A stretch of 64,000 nt of DNA from Euphorbia lathyris (lineage: Eukaryota; Streptophyta; Magnoliopsida; Malpighiales; Euphorbiaceae), in contig NC_088913.1 of assembly GCF_963576675.1 (NCBI RefSeq), forward strand, positions 22,084,001-22,148,000, written 5' to 3'. Position numbers and translations under genes: made by a program. This document shows positions 22,538-33,559 of this stretch, in pieces (within the stretch, counting starts at the first letter, position 1; every line of letters begins with the position of its first letter). The notes beneath the pieces are model-generated. The model was not told where the DNA came from and ran no database searches. It was given only the letters and a program-made list of their open reading frames with translations.

Positions 22538-24325
22538 TCATTCTGCTGCTGCGTCTCGGCTGTTGATCCCTTCTGCAATGTTCTCTGGCAGTGTATCCAG
22601 ATCTATTCGCGCTTCTTTCTCATCTTGGCTAATCGAATTATCGGTAGAATCGATGGGGTCGTGAACAGCATCTCCTGTCCCATCTGTTGATGACAAGTCC
22701 GGATTCTCATCTGTTCCACTGGATTCGTTCTTGGTGCCTGAATTCTCGTCCTGAGCAGCATCTTCAGACTCCGTTATCACTGTCGATGATCCAGATTTGA
22801 CTTCCAATTCAGCTGAAACTTCAGGTTTAGTGGTTGTATTCGAGCTATCTGGCTCTGAATTAGCAACCGTGTCAGTATTCTCCGTTTTATCTGAAGCTGT
22901 TGAAGTAGAATTCAGTTCTCTGTCATCAGAAACCAATTCGGTGGTTTTCAGGTTCGATGCTTCAACATTATCAGTAGCATTAACGGTCTCATTTTGAGGG
23001 TTATTTGAATCATACGTCACTGGTATCTCTTTCTGCTCGGCGGTACCCGAAAATTCTGTGCTTTCACTCGCCAGGTTCTTCTCAGCTTCTGTATTTACAT
23101 CCTCCGCTGGCTTATCTACTGGAAGCTGTTGTTCATTTGCTGCACTTTTCGGTAACTGCTCTTCACTCTTGGTGGTCTTATCATCGTTCTCTCCATCAGT
23201 TTTTACACCTCCCGATTGTGATGTTGAGTTCTTCGGATCCTCGATGATATCTTTATTGTCAATTGAGTTCTTATCCAGTTCTATGTTATTCGCTACTGAG
23301 TTATCATTTGAGCTATCTGAACTTATCTTCTCCTGTTTGTTGCTTACAATTTCGGTATCATGGGTCACTGCACTAGAAGCATCATCTTCCGTGTAATGCT
23401 TTTCTCGAGCCTCGTGATTCTGTGCCCCTCCATCATGATCCTGATCCTCTACTGAAGCTTCATGATCAACTTGACCTTCCTTGTCAGTTTCACCTTCCTT
23501 TTCCACAATTTCTTCTCTCTCTTTCTCTTCATCGACAAGATCCTCCTCGTGATCAGCTTCTCCTTCTATTTTCTGTTGATCACGTTCGTCTATCTCATCG
23601 TCTCCTCCTCCTCTTCCATCCTCTTCCGTCTCATCATTTTTGGTTTCTTCTTCTTGCTCTTCATCATCATGCTTATTTCCTTCTTCCGCATTCTCCTCTT
23701 CATGCTTGTTACCTTCTTCGTGCCCTTCCTCTTCCTGCCTGTTTCCTTCTTCTCTCTCGTCTTCTTCCTCTTCCCGATTGCTTCCTCCATCTTTCACTTC
23801 ACGCTTGTTTTCTTCATCACTCACTTCCTCTGCATCTTCATGCTTGTGTCCATCTTCTCTCTCTTCCTCATCACGATTACTTTCTTCTTCCTTCGCATCC
23901 TCTTCGTTCCTACTTTCTTCTTCTTCTTTCGCATCCTCTTCGTTCTTACTTTCTTCTTCTTTCGCATCCTCTTCGTTCTTAGCAGCTTCATCTTCTCGCT
24001 CTTCTCCTTCATGCTTGTGCTCATCTTGCACCTTCTTTTCTTCCTCCTCTGCCATTGCTTCATCTTCATCATCTTCCTCGTGTTTCTCATCCTGCACACG
24101 AGCAATCAGCCCTTTCCTTCCCAAATCCGCATCCCCATTACCATTTTGAGATTTGACAGATACTTTCGCCGCATCTTTTTTATCAAGCTCCTCCTTCTTA
24201 TCATGGGAATGCTTAACTTGGTAGATTAACCAAAAGCAGACACCAAGCAGTAAACAAATCTGCAGAACATGCTTCACCTTGAACCCCCTCGATCTAGCAT
24301 TTCTACTTAGCGTCCGTTTAATCAT
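22538..24325 (-). CDS. Acidic, Glu-rich single-pass membrane protein (myb-like protein X type annotation), function unknown
   Basis: The coding exon gives 595 residues from ATG 24325; the frame also extends 12 codons upstream to a TTG at 24361 with no ATG. The basic N-terminus (SRNARSRGFKVK) is followed by one hydrophobic segment, about residues 19-37 (HVLQICLLLGVCFWLIYQV), then KHSHDKK. This N-terminus resembles a conserved plant family usually annotated as myb-like protein X or hypothetical, without a MYB domain. Residues about 70-310 are repetitive and Glu-rich (NEEDAKEEE repeats); the C-terminal half is Ser/Thr/Asn/Asp-rich with several N-x-S/T sequons. Inference: a type II signal-anchor protein with a long disordered, possibly lumenal tail. 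No catalytic motif is seen. Upstream, CAG|GTACTC near 24887 suggests a 5' UTR intron. It is the only intact long host ORF in the window. Confidence 0.82.
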   Translation of the reverse strand: MIKRTLSRNARSRGFKVKHVLQICLLLGVCFWLIYQVKHSHDKKEELDKKDAAKVSVKSQNGNGDADLGRKGLIARVQDEKHEEDDEDEAMAEEEEKKVQDEHKHEGEEREDEAAKNEEDAKEEESKNEEDAKEEEESRNEEDAKEEESNRDEEEREDGHKHEDAEEVSDEENKREVKDGGSNREEEEDEREEGNRQEEEGHEEGNKHEEENAEEGNKHDDEEQEEETKNDETEEDGRGGGDDEIDERDQQKIEGEADHEEDLVDEEKEREEIVEKEGETDKEGQVDHEASVEDQDHDGGAQNHEAREKHYTEDDASSAVTHDTEIVSNKQEKISSDSSNDNSVANNIELDKNSIDNKDIIEDPKNSTSQSGGVKTDGENDDKTTKSEEQLPKSAANEQQLPVDKPAEDVNTEAEKNLASESTEFSGTAEQKEIPVTYDSNNPQNETVNATDNVEASNLKTTELVSDDRELNSTSTASDKTENTDTVANSEPDSSNTTTKPEVSAELEVKSGSSTVITESEDAAQDENSGTKNESSGTDENPDLSSTDGTGDAVHDPIDSTDNSISQDEKEARIDLDTLPENIAEGINSRDAAAE

Positions 24326-25140
24326 GACGGACTTCTCCAATCTACAACTCCTCTTCCCCAAATGTACAGAAAATCAAACAATTCGCAGAATCCCCTACAA
24401 CCTATATTCCACAATTAATTCAGAGTAATTAATTAACATAACATTTCAGAACCTTTTCTATTTCTTGTTGAAATCAGGTAACCTAATCATATCCTCAAAG
24501 CATAAGATTCAATTTTTAACTGCAGAAATCTGAAATTTCCAAACAAAATCCTAAAATTCTATGTAACCAGTATCAGTAAAGTCATTCAAGAACCGATTAA
24601 TGAAAAGGGGAAATCACAAACTTGCAAAGGAAAGCCCTAAAACAAACCCTAATCAGAAAAATCAAAATCCACAGCAAACCCACAAATCAAGAGTCCAAAA
24701 TTGAATCTTTAATCTCTCAAAATCTAAACCCATATGCGAAACAATCTCGTTGACGAACAAAACCAAGAAAAAATCAAATCCAAGAAATCAAATTGAACAA
24801 TGAAAACAAGAATTGGAAACTAGAATGAATCGAAAACATTGGAAACAAAGAAAAGCTAATGAAATGAAAGAAGAAAAAGGGAGTACCTGAAGCAGAAGAG
24901 TGAGAGTAGAGAGTATTGAATTTTCTATTCCATAAAAGAGTGAGAAATGGAAATTGGGGGAAAGCCTAAAAAAGGGAGGTATAGTTCAAAGGTTGGTTGT
25001 GAAATGGAAATGGAATTAATTATTACAAGTTGTATTGTATGTGGTCAGAAGAATAGAATAGAATAGAATAGAAAAGACTGGAAAGAGAAGAAGAGACTTT
25101 GAAGTAGAGAACTCCGCCCTCGTTAATGGCGATTTCAATG
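24326..25140 (-). promoter_or_regulatory. 5' UTR, probable UTR intron and promoter of the acidic protein gene
   Basis: On the minus strand a good donor (CTTCAG|GTACTC, intron starting at 24886) follows a CT-rich leader. Candidate acceptors are the AG at 24343-24342 (TTGTAG|ATTGG) and one near 24394. The sequence between is AT/T-rich, as plant introns are. An AGAAT microsatellite lies at about 25051-25073 upstream. Exact transcript ends cannot be set from sequence. Confidence 0.45.
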
Positions 25141-25394
25141 TCAAATCTATGGCTTTATTTCCGTGTTTCAATGCGTCTTACAAAGCATTCCGTTTTTGGC
25201 CTGCACACAATAAGCATTTTCATCCCTGTTTACGTCTTGGATCATTACTAATTTTTTAATTTAATTTAATTATGATTTCATTTCATTTCATTTCAGAATA
25301 ATAATAATTATTATTATTGTTCGGTTAGTTGTAATTGTACATATTAAATTATTGTCTAACGGGATAATTAGTTATAAATATCACAATCAATTAC

Positions 25395-25668
25395 ACAGAA
25401 GTGATTGAGGCTCTTGCAATACTAATCTGGTTAGTTTTGTGGAATTTGAATCTGATGCTAAACTGGTTGTTGATGCAATTCACTCCTGCAAGGAAGATAT
25501 CTCGGAATTTAAATCGATTATTCACGATTGTCGAGTTATATTGCGATCCAATTCTAATTTTACATTGTCTTTTCTCTCTCGTTTAGCGAATAGTACTGCA
25601 CATTTGGTAGCTAGACAAGTCTATTCTAATCCTAGCGATTTTCTATCAACTGTAGTGGCAGAATGACG
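25395..25668 (+). pseudogene. LINE RNase H relic
   Basis: The plus frames show EALAIL and then, after a frameshift near 25435, FESDAKLVVDAIHSC and SRLANSTAHLVAR. These are the second half of a plant LINE RVT_3 RNase H domain (catalytic Asp in ESD, late Asn/His region). The N-terminal half and RT are absent. Confidence 0.65.
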
Positions 25669-25669
25669 G

Positions 25670-26180
25670 TCAAATGTTATTGCTGAGGATGTCAATCCTT
25701 CCTACGTTTATATGATAATTCTTTTTCAGGATTAAAAAAAATTACACAAATTGGATAACTTATTTGTTTATTACATTTTAAAAACAAGTTTTTATAATTT
25801 ATTTTTTTCACATTAAATATATAAAAAAAATATTTTCAATTTTTAATAAATAAAATTTTAGATGCAAATAAAATAGATAATACGTTTATAAATTTTTTTA
25901 TGTTAAAGTTACAATTTCGTAGTTAGAATTGTTTATCTTTTATAAAAAGAGGAATTTATTGATCACTCTCCAAAACTGTGAGGAAAAATGAAAGATAAAA
26001 CACTTCAATTTCTATAATATGATATAGAATCAATCGCTCTAATTAAAGCATGAGTTACTAGATGTGGAGATCTGTAAACAAATCGAACACATCAGTTATG
26101 AATTTTCCTTATAAAAGATTTATAACCAGAAACTAAGACATAACATAGAATTTACATTCTCTTGCTAGTTAGCAGTATTG
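25670..26180. other. AT-rich spacer
   Basis: No gene or clear repeat boundary is seen. Confidence 0.4.
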
Positions 26181-26184
26181 ACTA

Positions 26185-26596
26185 AAAGTTGAGAATCTGA
26201 TTCCATAATGACATTTTAAAAGGCATTATCCTTCAACCAGTTCAAAACTTCCCAAACACTGAGGCCCTCAGCAATAAGCACATTAGACGTAAAAGGCAGA
26301 CTATAATTTCGAGCGTGAATAAAACCAGCAGAGACTCTTAACATAAAACTATAACTAACTTATTGAGAAAGCAGAAAAAGAGCAGTGTCAATATTACACT
26401 TAAACGAGCCAGAAGGAGGTGGAAACCATTTAATTAGAGAATGTGGAGAGGACCATGAAGGAGACATCGAGGAATGGTAAAGAGACCAAGGAGAAAGAAG
26501 AGTAGTCGTCGAACTAAAAATCACACCTGCTGGTGAAGGATGATTACGCCAAACCACCTGATTTCTATTTCGCCAAATCTCCCAACAAAGAACGGT
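26185..26596 (-). pseudogene. LINE RNase H relic, cut off by an hAT-like repeat
   Basis: The minus strand begins inside CWEIWRNRNQVVW (the linker after zf-RVT), then WFPPPSGSFKCNIDTALF (start of RNase H), and continues in the same direction through decayed sequence with EVLNWLKDNAF and an ESDSQLLV-like strand. A stop follows LLSQ (26360-26362). The upstream part is missing where the repeat at 26597 begins. Confidence 0.65.
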
Positions 26597-26900
26597 TAGG
26601 AATGACAACGGGTACTATACTCGTGGGTACCCGATCCTAATGGGACTATCCGTGCCTTATATAAAAAGATATGAGACAGGTATGAGATCAAAACCATTAC
26701 CCGTTAGGGTAATGGATGGGTATGAGAATACCCCTAGGGTACCCGGTACCCCTCATAACTTTTTTATATATTAATAAATATCATTCTTTTTAAGATGTAA
26801 GACGTGATATATGAACCTTAAACTTTTATTTTCCAACCATTGAGTGATACTACTAAACTACTTTATTCTTATCAAATTAAAGTTCAATTTGTTAAATTTT
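26597..26900. mobile_element. Truncated second copy of the hAT-like family at 1495-3463 (inverted orientation)
   Basis: It starts TAGGAATGACAACGGGTACT, like TAGGGATGGCAACGGATAAG at 1495. It then carries ATGAGACAGGTATGAGATCA, ACGGGT-rich sequence, CTTTTTAAGATGTAAGA and AGTGATACTACT, which match 3465 down to 3243 and 1784 down to about 1720 in reverse complement. It lacks the LINE insertion present in the first copy. The far terminus is not found. Confidence 0.6.
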
Positions 26901-27008
26901 TAGACCGATTATTAAACTAGACTTATATTAAAACTAAATCGAACTAGAGATTTAAAACTAACCGAACCAAACTAAAATTTTGGTTCGGTTATCAATTTAG
27001 TCATCGGT

Positions 27009-27012
27009 TACT

Positions 27013-27042
<30 letters not shown>
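27009..27042. repeat. Poly(T) tract
   Basis: This is a run of more than 30 T. It may be the tail of a retroposon, but no adjacent body or TSD is evident. Confidence 0.6.
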
Positions 27043-27045
<3 letters not shown>

Positions 27046-27659
27046 ACTTTATCACTATCTTCTTCCAAAGTTAGTGTACGATTTATTCATGGATTCTATG
27101 ATCGGAAAGAGAAAGGAGAAAAAAGAAGAAAGAAAAAAAAAAAAGAAACCTTCAAAAAAAAAATTTAATAAAATATATAGTTAGAAATTTAATATATATA
27201 ATTATAATTAATTGTATAACTCAATGTTACATTTATAAATTTATAAAAGTCATAAAAACAGTGAGTTTGGGATGTCTTTTGTTTTTGTACCATTAACTTT
27301 GTTGAGTATCCAATTAACTCAAATTATTTGCAATAAGTTTATAAACTAATAGAAAAAATATAACTTAAATATATATTTAGTTGAATAAATTTAATCATGA
27401 ATTTGTATGAAAATTACAATTTGATCTAAATAGAATAAATGTATTATTGGGTGATAGTATTTGTTGCAAGTCAAATTGTAAGATCAGAAAAAATATTGGT
27501 AATTAAAGATGGTATTAATTAGACAGTGACACTCATTGAATGTGAGTAGTTGTATTTGTCCTTATTTTAGTTGTCACATACCATATTATACTGAAATTAA
27601 TTATCAGTTCTTGTTTCATTTTTGTTATTACTATACTCCATTTGTTCTAAATTATGGCC

Positions 27660-28930
27660 TTTTTTTTATTATTAAAACTGTTTGGTAAAGAGTTTTTTCG
27701 GATAAAATTAAAGATTTGAGTTATTTTAGAGGTTTTGACTAGTCAAACCTCTAATAGTGGTGTTTGGTGAATAGATGTTTGGAATAACTTATTAGGTTCA
27801 AAAAATTAATTTTTGAAAAAGTTGGTTTTAGCAACTTTTTCAATTAGCTTTTAAAGATATTTTTACCCCCTTACCTCAAATAAAGACTTTATAATGTCTT
27901 TATTTGTTATTTTACACAAACAATTATTAGCCGTCAGCTAAGTTTTACCAAACAAAGCTAAGTTTTACCAAACAAGTTTACACAATCAACTAATGAAAAA
28001 AATGTAATTAACTAATACTGTAATCAACCACCAGCTAACAACTATTTGTCAAACATGGTCAAAGATAGGTTTGAGGTAAAATTAGAGACTTGGACCTCTT
28101 TATAGGTGTTGATTAGTCAAAACATTAATGACAGTGTTTGGTGAAAAAATGTTTGAAATCCTTTTTTGGGCTGAAACCTCTAATTTAGAAGAAGCTAGTT
28201 TTACGAGCTTATTCAACTAACTTATTGCTCAATCTCATTTGAAGTACATTTTACTTTTAATTACTACCGTTTATTTAAACAAATATTATTTTTATTCAAA
28301 AAAATAAATAAATGTTATTTTTGTTCCTATAATAACATTATAAACATATTCGTCTAACTATATTTTAATGGTAAATATTAATTAATAAATCTAAATTTCT
28401 ATTATATTTTTTAAAATTATATTTCTATTTAAAATTATATAAATTAAAATTAATAATTAAACTAATAAATATTATTGGAAATTTTAAGAAGAATATAAAA
28501 ATATTAAGTTTTTGTTTCAGTAAAACATTAAATTATAAACTAATTGGTATATATTAGAACCATATTATATAATATATTATATAACATCCAAGATAATATT
28601 AGCAATCTAATTGTAAAGTTGTTAGCAATCTCACTTTTATTAGTAAAAACATGAGAATAATTTTATTTTTTAAATATATTTTTATGTATTATAAAGACCT
28701 AAATTATAGCATGTGTATATGCCATTTTTTTAGAATGTAATTAAGAATAGAAATTATTAAAAAAGAAAATAATCCCCATAACATATCAATGTCTTTATTT
28801 GTTGTAACTATTAACAATCAGCTAAGTTTTACTAAACAAATTTACACAAATAGCTAGTCAAATCAACCAATTAAATCAACTAACCAAAAAAATAATCAGC
28901 TAACAGATATTTGCCTAACACTCAAATTCA
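27660..28930. repeat. Degenerate MITE-like repeats
   Basis: Two related blocks, about 27690-27860 and 28075-28210, share TTTGGTGAA..ATGTTTG and TAGTCAAA motifs. Several inverted CAGCTAAGTTTTACCAAACA motifs (27940-28000, 28810-28840) suggest foldback elements of the TTTGGTAAA type. Boundaries are not resolvable by eye, and no coding sequence is seen. Confidence 0.4.
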
Positions 28931-29245
28931 TTGCATCTAATATGCAAAAAATTTCTATGCAAATTTTAATAAATTTCAAGTTAATTAATATATTTATAGT
29001 TTAAAACATAAAATGTGACGGAGTTCTATACTTGCTTAAAAATAAAAATTGTAGTTTAAAATATACAGTTTCATGTATGTTTGTCTTTTTTTTTTTTTAT
29101 TAAGATAAATGCACAATATTCTTCTAAAAAAACTCTCTAATCAACTAGGTAAAGAAAACGAACTAAAAAAACCAGCACTAGAAAGAGCTTGATGACCAAT
29201 AGCATGAGTAACTCTATTCAAAAAAAATTAAATCCAAAAATAAAG

Positions 29246-29645
29246 GTTGAAGTGCAAAAATACCCCTAATGTTTTGGATCAGGAGCAATTTTATCCCTAA
29301 TATTGGAAGCCAAGAGCAATTTTATCCCCAACATTGATAAATTGGGTCAATTTGAGAAATAATTCATCAAACTGTCTTCTCGGTCATGAATAATAGTGTC
29401 TGAAATTGATCCAATTTATCAACGTTAGAGGTAAAATTGGTGCAAGATTAGAAAATTGATATGCAATTGGTGCAAAATAAAGAAAAAAATGACTGTATTT
29501 TATAATAGTGTCTGAAATTGATTGAATTTATCAACGTTAGGGATAAAATTGCTATTGGCTACAAACATTAGGGATAAAATTGTACCATTTTAGATGTTAG
29601 GGGTAAAATTGCACCTGACCCAAAACGTTAGGGATATTTAATGCG
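29246..29645. mobile_element. Foldback MITE (TACCCCTAA type)
   Basis: The left arm TACCCCTAATGTTTTGGATC and the reverse complement of the right arm, TATCCCTAACGTTTTGGGTC, continue pairing through GCAATTTTAtCCCtAA for about 80 bp. TATCAACGTTAG repeats twice inside. This is a widespread plant foldback family; no ORF. Confidence 0.65.
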
Positions 29646-29734
29646 TAACAACCCGAGAATCCCGGAAATGGATGATTACGAGTCGGAAACATTATAATTT
29701 ACATTTTTTATCAAAAAAAAAATCATGAAAATAA

Positions 29735-29880
29735 TGCATGACAATTGAACGATTTTGCATTTTTCGTCACCAAAAATTGAACAATTTTACATTTTTTGTC
29801 ATAAAAAATTGAACAATTTTACATTTTTTGTCATAAAAAATTGAACAATTTTACATTTTTTGTCTAAAAATTTTTTACGT
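29735..29880. repeat. Minisatellite, about 32-bp unit, four copies
   Basis: The unit is built on ATTGAACAATTTTACATTTT followed by TTGTCATA. It follows a CCCGGAAATGGATGA..ACGAGTCGGAAACATTATAA segment that recurs at 62417, so it belongs to a dispersed element. Confidence 0.7.
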
Positions 29881-29967
29881 AGAATTTTGCCCCCCGCTCC
29901 CTCAAATCCTGGATTCTCCACTGACTCTATTCCCTAACCTTAGAATAAAAAACACAGAAAAATCTGA

Positions 29968-30482
29968 TCAGTTGCATAACAACGCTCGACAATCTTGGAT
30001 GATGTCTCCGAACTCTGAAATATCAAGTTTAGAGGAAAAAAGGCAGTCGACGAAAAATTTAGCATCAAGCTCAAACATGACGTTGCTGAAATTCAGACAA
30101 ACAACCCAACAAATGTAATGACGGAGGGTTTCAGCGTCAACAACCTTAGCTTCAACAATCCCGTTGTAGAATGAAATGTGGAGGGAGATAAAGTCCACTG
30201 CACAATTACATATGATAACACTATAGCCATTCTTTATTGCATCTTGAAAAAATCAAAACATACAGATTATACTTAATCTCTAGATTTGACACTAGTCTCT
30301 AGATTTGACTCACAAGCAAAACCCAAAGAATGCCTATTTTTCGCTTGAGCATCATGCCAATCCTTCAAAAAGGATTTAAACAATTTAGTAGCAACACAAG
30401 GGCTATTACATCGACCATCCCAAAAAAGGGAGTTTCGATGTTGCCATATACTCCACAAGACCACAACAACATCTCTCGCCAC
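29968..30482 (-). pseudogene. LINE 3' relic (zf-RVT linker and RNase H)
   Basis: The minus strand shows VVLWSIWQHRNSLFWDG, typical of the stretch after the zf-RVT domain. After a frame break come AETLRHYICW, FELDAKFFVDCL and SEFGDIIQDCRALL of an RNase H domain. It lacks RT and the N-terminal catalytic Asp motif. It is the same class as the relic at 25395. Confidence 0.65.
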
Positions 30483-30519
30483 CGTTGCTCCAGTTGTTTG
30501 ATGAGAGAATTCTAAGTTA

Positions 30520-32157
30520 CACGCTCATGAGGTTCAACTAAAGGATAAGTGTACCTCACTGTTATCAAATAATAAATCTAGCTTAAGTTAAGGTACTGAA
30601 TCCACGGGATTCACACTGCAAGTACCAAACTACACGATTTGACTTCGTTATCTAAGTGGTAAATAACTTTGGATCTGTTTTTATGCTAATTAATTATTTA
30701 AGTACTCATAAGCTATGGGTGAGACACATTCCATCTTTTATTCCTTATGGAATGAAATGGATTATGATGAGTTAGAATAAATAAAAAGCAACCTTTCAAA
30801 TTATATGACTAGAACTACTTAATCTTGCAAAGAAGGTTAAAAGTAAACAAATCAATCCCGTCAAGTTCTTAGCTCGATCATCTTTTCTTTGGGAAGGCGA
30901 TGCTAACTCTATTTAGCTTAGAAACTAGGGTCCGTAAGTTCCATGGCTTATCAATTCCTACAGTTTTCTGATTGTCAAATCCGATAAGGCAATACCTATA
31001 TGAACCTTAGGATATTCTGGTATTGTAATTACCTTGCATGTTAACCATTTATATGAGTCAAAGCAAGGAAAAGAGATAGTAAGTATAATAATTATGAAAA
31101 TTACAAAATATATATTAAAACTATAAAGTTAGATTGATGGAATACAACCAAACCTAGCACTTAGAAAGAGTGCAAGCGAGTTAACAAGTGTGTATGAAGA
31201 GATAAGGCAATCAGACTCAAGTCGTCGCTTCGGGCTTAGAGGTAGAACTCACGAGCTTGGGGATGAAGGATGGACTTGGGAATTCTTTTAGGGAGATGGA
31301 GGTTGTTTGGGATACAAGCTCTCAAAGGGGAAGAATATATAAAAATATGGAAAATCTAAATGCCTAAAAATTGGATTATAAGCTAGTTTATATAGAGAAA
31401 ATTACAAGCCATAATGGAAAATTTGAAATTACATAAAGTAAGAAGACTTTGAAAATGCATAAAGGTTGCAAGAATACTTTGAATTTGTATAATGGTTGCA
31501 ATAAGACTTTGAATTTGATGTAGAAAATGGAGCCTGTGCGAAGGAGGAACCACATGGTGCTATAGAAAAAATGCATTTTTGTTAAATTTGGGTCCAAGTA
31601 GTAGCCTGAAAGTGCTACCTCATTTGGGTAACACGGCCTGCTAGCCTTGGTGCTAAGATTTTATGCATGTTTTCTCCCTTTCACATCTTGTCCTACTTGT
31701 TTGTCTTTTCCTTTGAGTGAAACCTCGAATGTTAAAATCTGAAATTAGACATTTCAAAAATGTGACTTTCATTTGCACACATATAATTTTTTATTCCAAA
31801 AATTAGAACTTAATGAAATTCTAATAAAAACCTTGATATTATTGAAAAAATAAAAGATATAAAAAAACTCTAGAAATATAAAATTAAAACAACTCAAAAG
31901 TAATCTTCTTAACTAAGAAAAAGTGAAATTGCACGAAAGTTAGTGACTGTGGGTAAAAGTGAATAAAACTACGAACTAAGAAAAAGTGAAAGTGAGTGAA
32001 AGTGGGAAAAATTAAGTGAAAAATTAATTAAAACCAACTAAATTTGACTCAAACTCACTAAACAAGTTTATACAAGTATTTTAACTAGAAAAGTACTGAA
32101 AATGACTTTTTTTTGTTTGATAGAAATTGGGACGAGACAGATCTTGAGAGGGGAGAG
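30520..32157. other. Unclassified non-coding region
   Basis: It has no supported gene. The part at 30580-31000 (TGAATCCACGGGATTCACAC and following) resembles non-coding sequence often seen at LTR-type repeats in plants, but no partner repeat or TSD is present. The part at 31905-32010 has short GTGAAAGTG-type repeats like those at 46080-46390. Confidence 0.35.
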
Positions 32158-32162
32158 CACCC

Positions 32163-33497
32163 TGTTGAAACATATTTCCACATGATTTTGATTTGACAAA
32201 ATTATTTATGTGAATGATAAAAATATTCCAACACATTAAATTTAAATGCTTTGATTTATTCATACTAATGTGTTTGTTCAATGTTGAGTTGTTTGATTTA
32301 TAAGACATTAAGATAAATGGCCCAAAGGCCCAAAAGAGGAAGTCAAGCCCAACTCAATAGATCAAAGCCTCACGGCCCAAGAAGACTCAAAACACCGTCG
32401 TACTGAGTAAGGCGTTAGCCCAGCAACAAGAAGGATCGAAAAGCCTTCGACCAAATAGCTTCAAGATGAAGCTGCTGAGTTGAACGACAAGGTTGTCAGG
32501 TCAGCGGCAGAACAGAATGAACTTGGAGACCAAGTATTTCTACTTTGGGTAAAGCTCAGAAGGCGCAGGAAGCTGTCTGGAAGACTTTGCCATAAATGTG
32601 GAAACATTCTGTTTCATCTGACGAAAAGGTGCTGAGCACTGGCGAAGACAGAAGATACATGAATATGATTGGCCGAGGACGCTGAGCACGTACTTAGTGA
32701 AAGCGACAGGAAGCCGTTTGACTCCAACGATTATTTTGAAATTCGAAATCACCGGTGTCTCAAGTGTCACTATAAATAGGCCTCTCAAATGCTTCATTCG
32801 ATGCAGATCTTCAATCAAGTCGAAACGCTGACAAAATTCATACTTGAAGTTCTGTGAGAAAAGCAAAGCAAATCTTACACCAATTCCAATCTTTGTGTAA
32901 AAGTCTAGAGTGAATTCATTCATCTAAAGTGTCTTAGCAATTGTTGTTTAGGACAAACACTTATCATTTCTAGAAGAATAGAAAGGAGAAGCTGAGTACT
33001 CGGTTATAGTACTCAGCGGTAGGTATAGGAGTGAGTAGAGGTATAGAGGAAGGTACTCTTGTATACTCAGCTTCTATTGTAAAAGGTTTCGTGCTCTACC
33101 TTTAAAGAGCTCAGTAGAGAATTCAAAAAGCTCGGAACGAGTTCCGGGGACTGGACGTAGGTGGAGAGGCCGAACCAGGATACGTCTGCTGAGTAACATA
33201 TTTCTAACCCTTAAACTCCTTTATATATTGCTTGCTATAAAACTGACTAAGTAACGAATAGACACTGAGTTGAGTGCACTAAGAAGCTGAGTTCAGGAAT
33301 AGACTTAAGTGCTATCTCCTGACTCAAGGAAAGAAGCAGACTTAGTCACCAGTTGACTAAGTTTGTGTCTTAAATCTACTTAGCGCCGCTGTGTAAACCT
33401 TTTCTAAACGAAAAGAAGTCAGCGTTAACAGACAAAATTTTAAATAGTTCCTATCCCCCCCTTGGAACTAACCTTGTCACGTTATACGGGACCAACA
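32163..33497 (+). repeat. 5' LTR of the copia element
   Basis: It is 1335 bp, TG...CA. A CTATAAATAGG TATA-like box is at about 32771-32781. CTGAGT words are frequent. Confidence 0.92.
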
Positions 33498-33499
33498 AG

Positions 33500-33511
33500 T
33501 GGTATCAAAGC
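33500..33511 (+). other. Primer binding site, initiator-Met tRNA type
   Basis: TGGTATCAAAGC lies two bases after the LTR. It is one mismatch from the TGGTATCAGAGC complement of plant initiator tRNA-Met. Confidence 0.85.
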
Positions 33512-33559
33512 TTAAAAGCTCACTGAGCAAGATATAACTATCTTGAGCTGATCCCCACA

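Noticed and set aside
23422..24229. Long plus-strand frames opposite the acidic protein gene (up to 255 codons)
   Set aside because: They are the complement of Glu-rich repetitive coding DNA, giving Phe/Leu/Ser-rich low complexity. They are shadows of the minus-strand gene.
29735..29880. CRISPR-like array
   Set aside because: The ~32-bp repeats are directly adjacent without unique spacers, in plant nuclear DNA. It is a minisatellite.
30580..31000. Solo LTR
   Set aside because: The sequence resembles LTR-type non-coding repeats, but no TG...CA bounds or target duplication were found.
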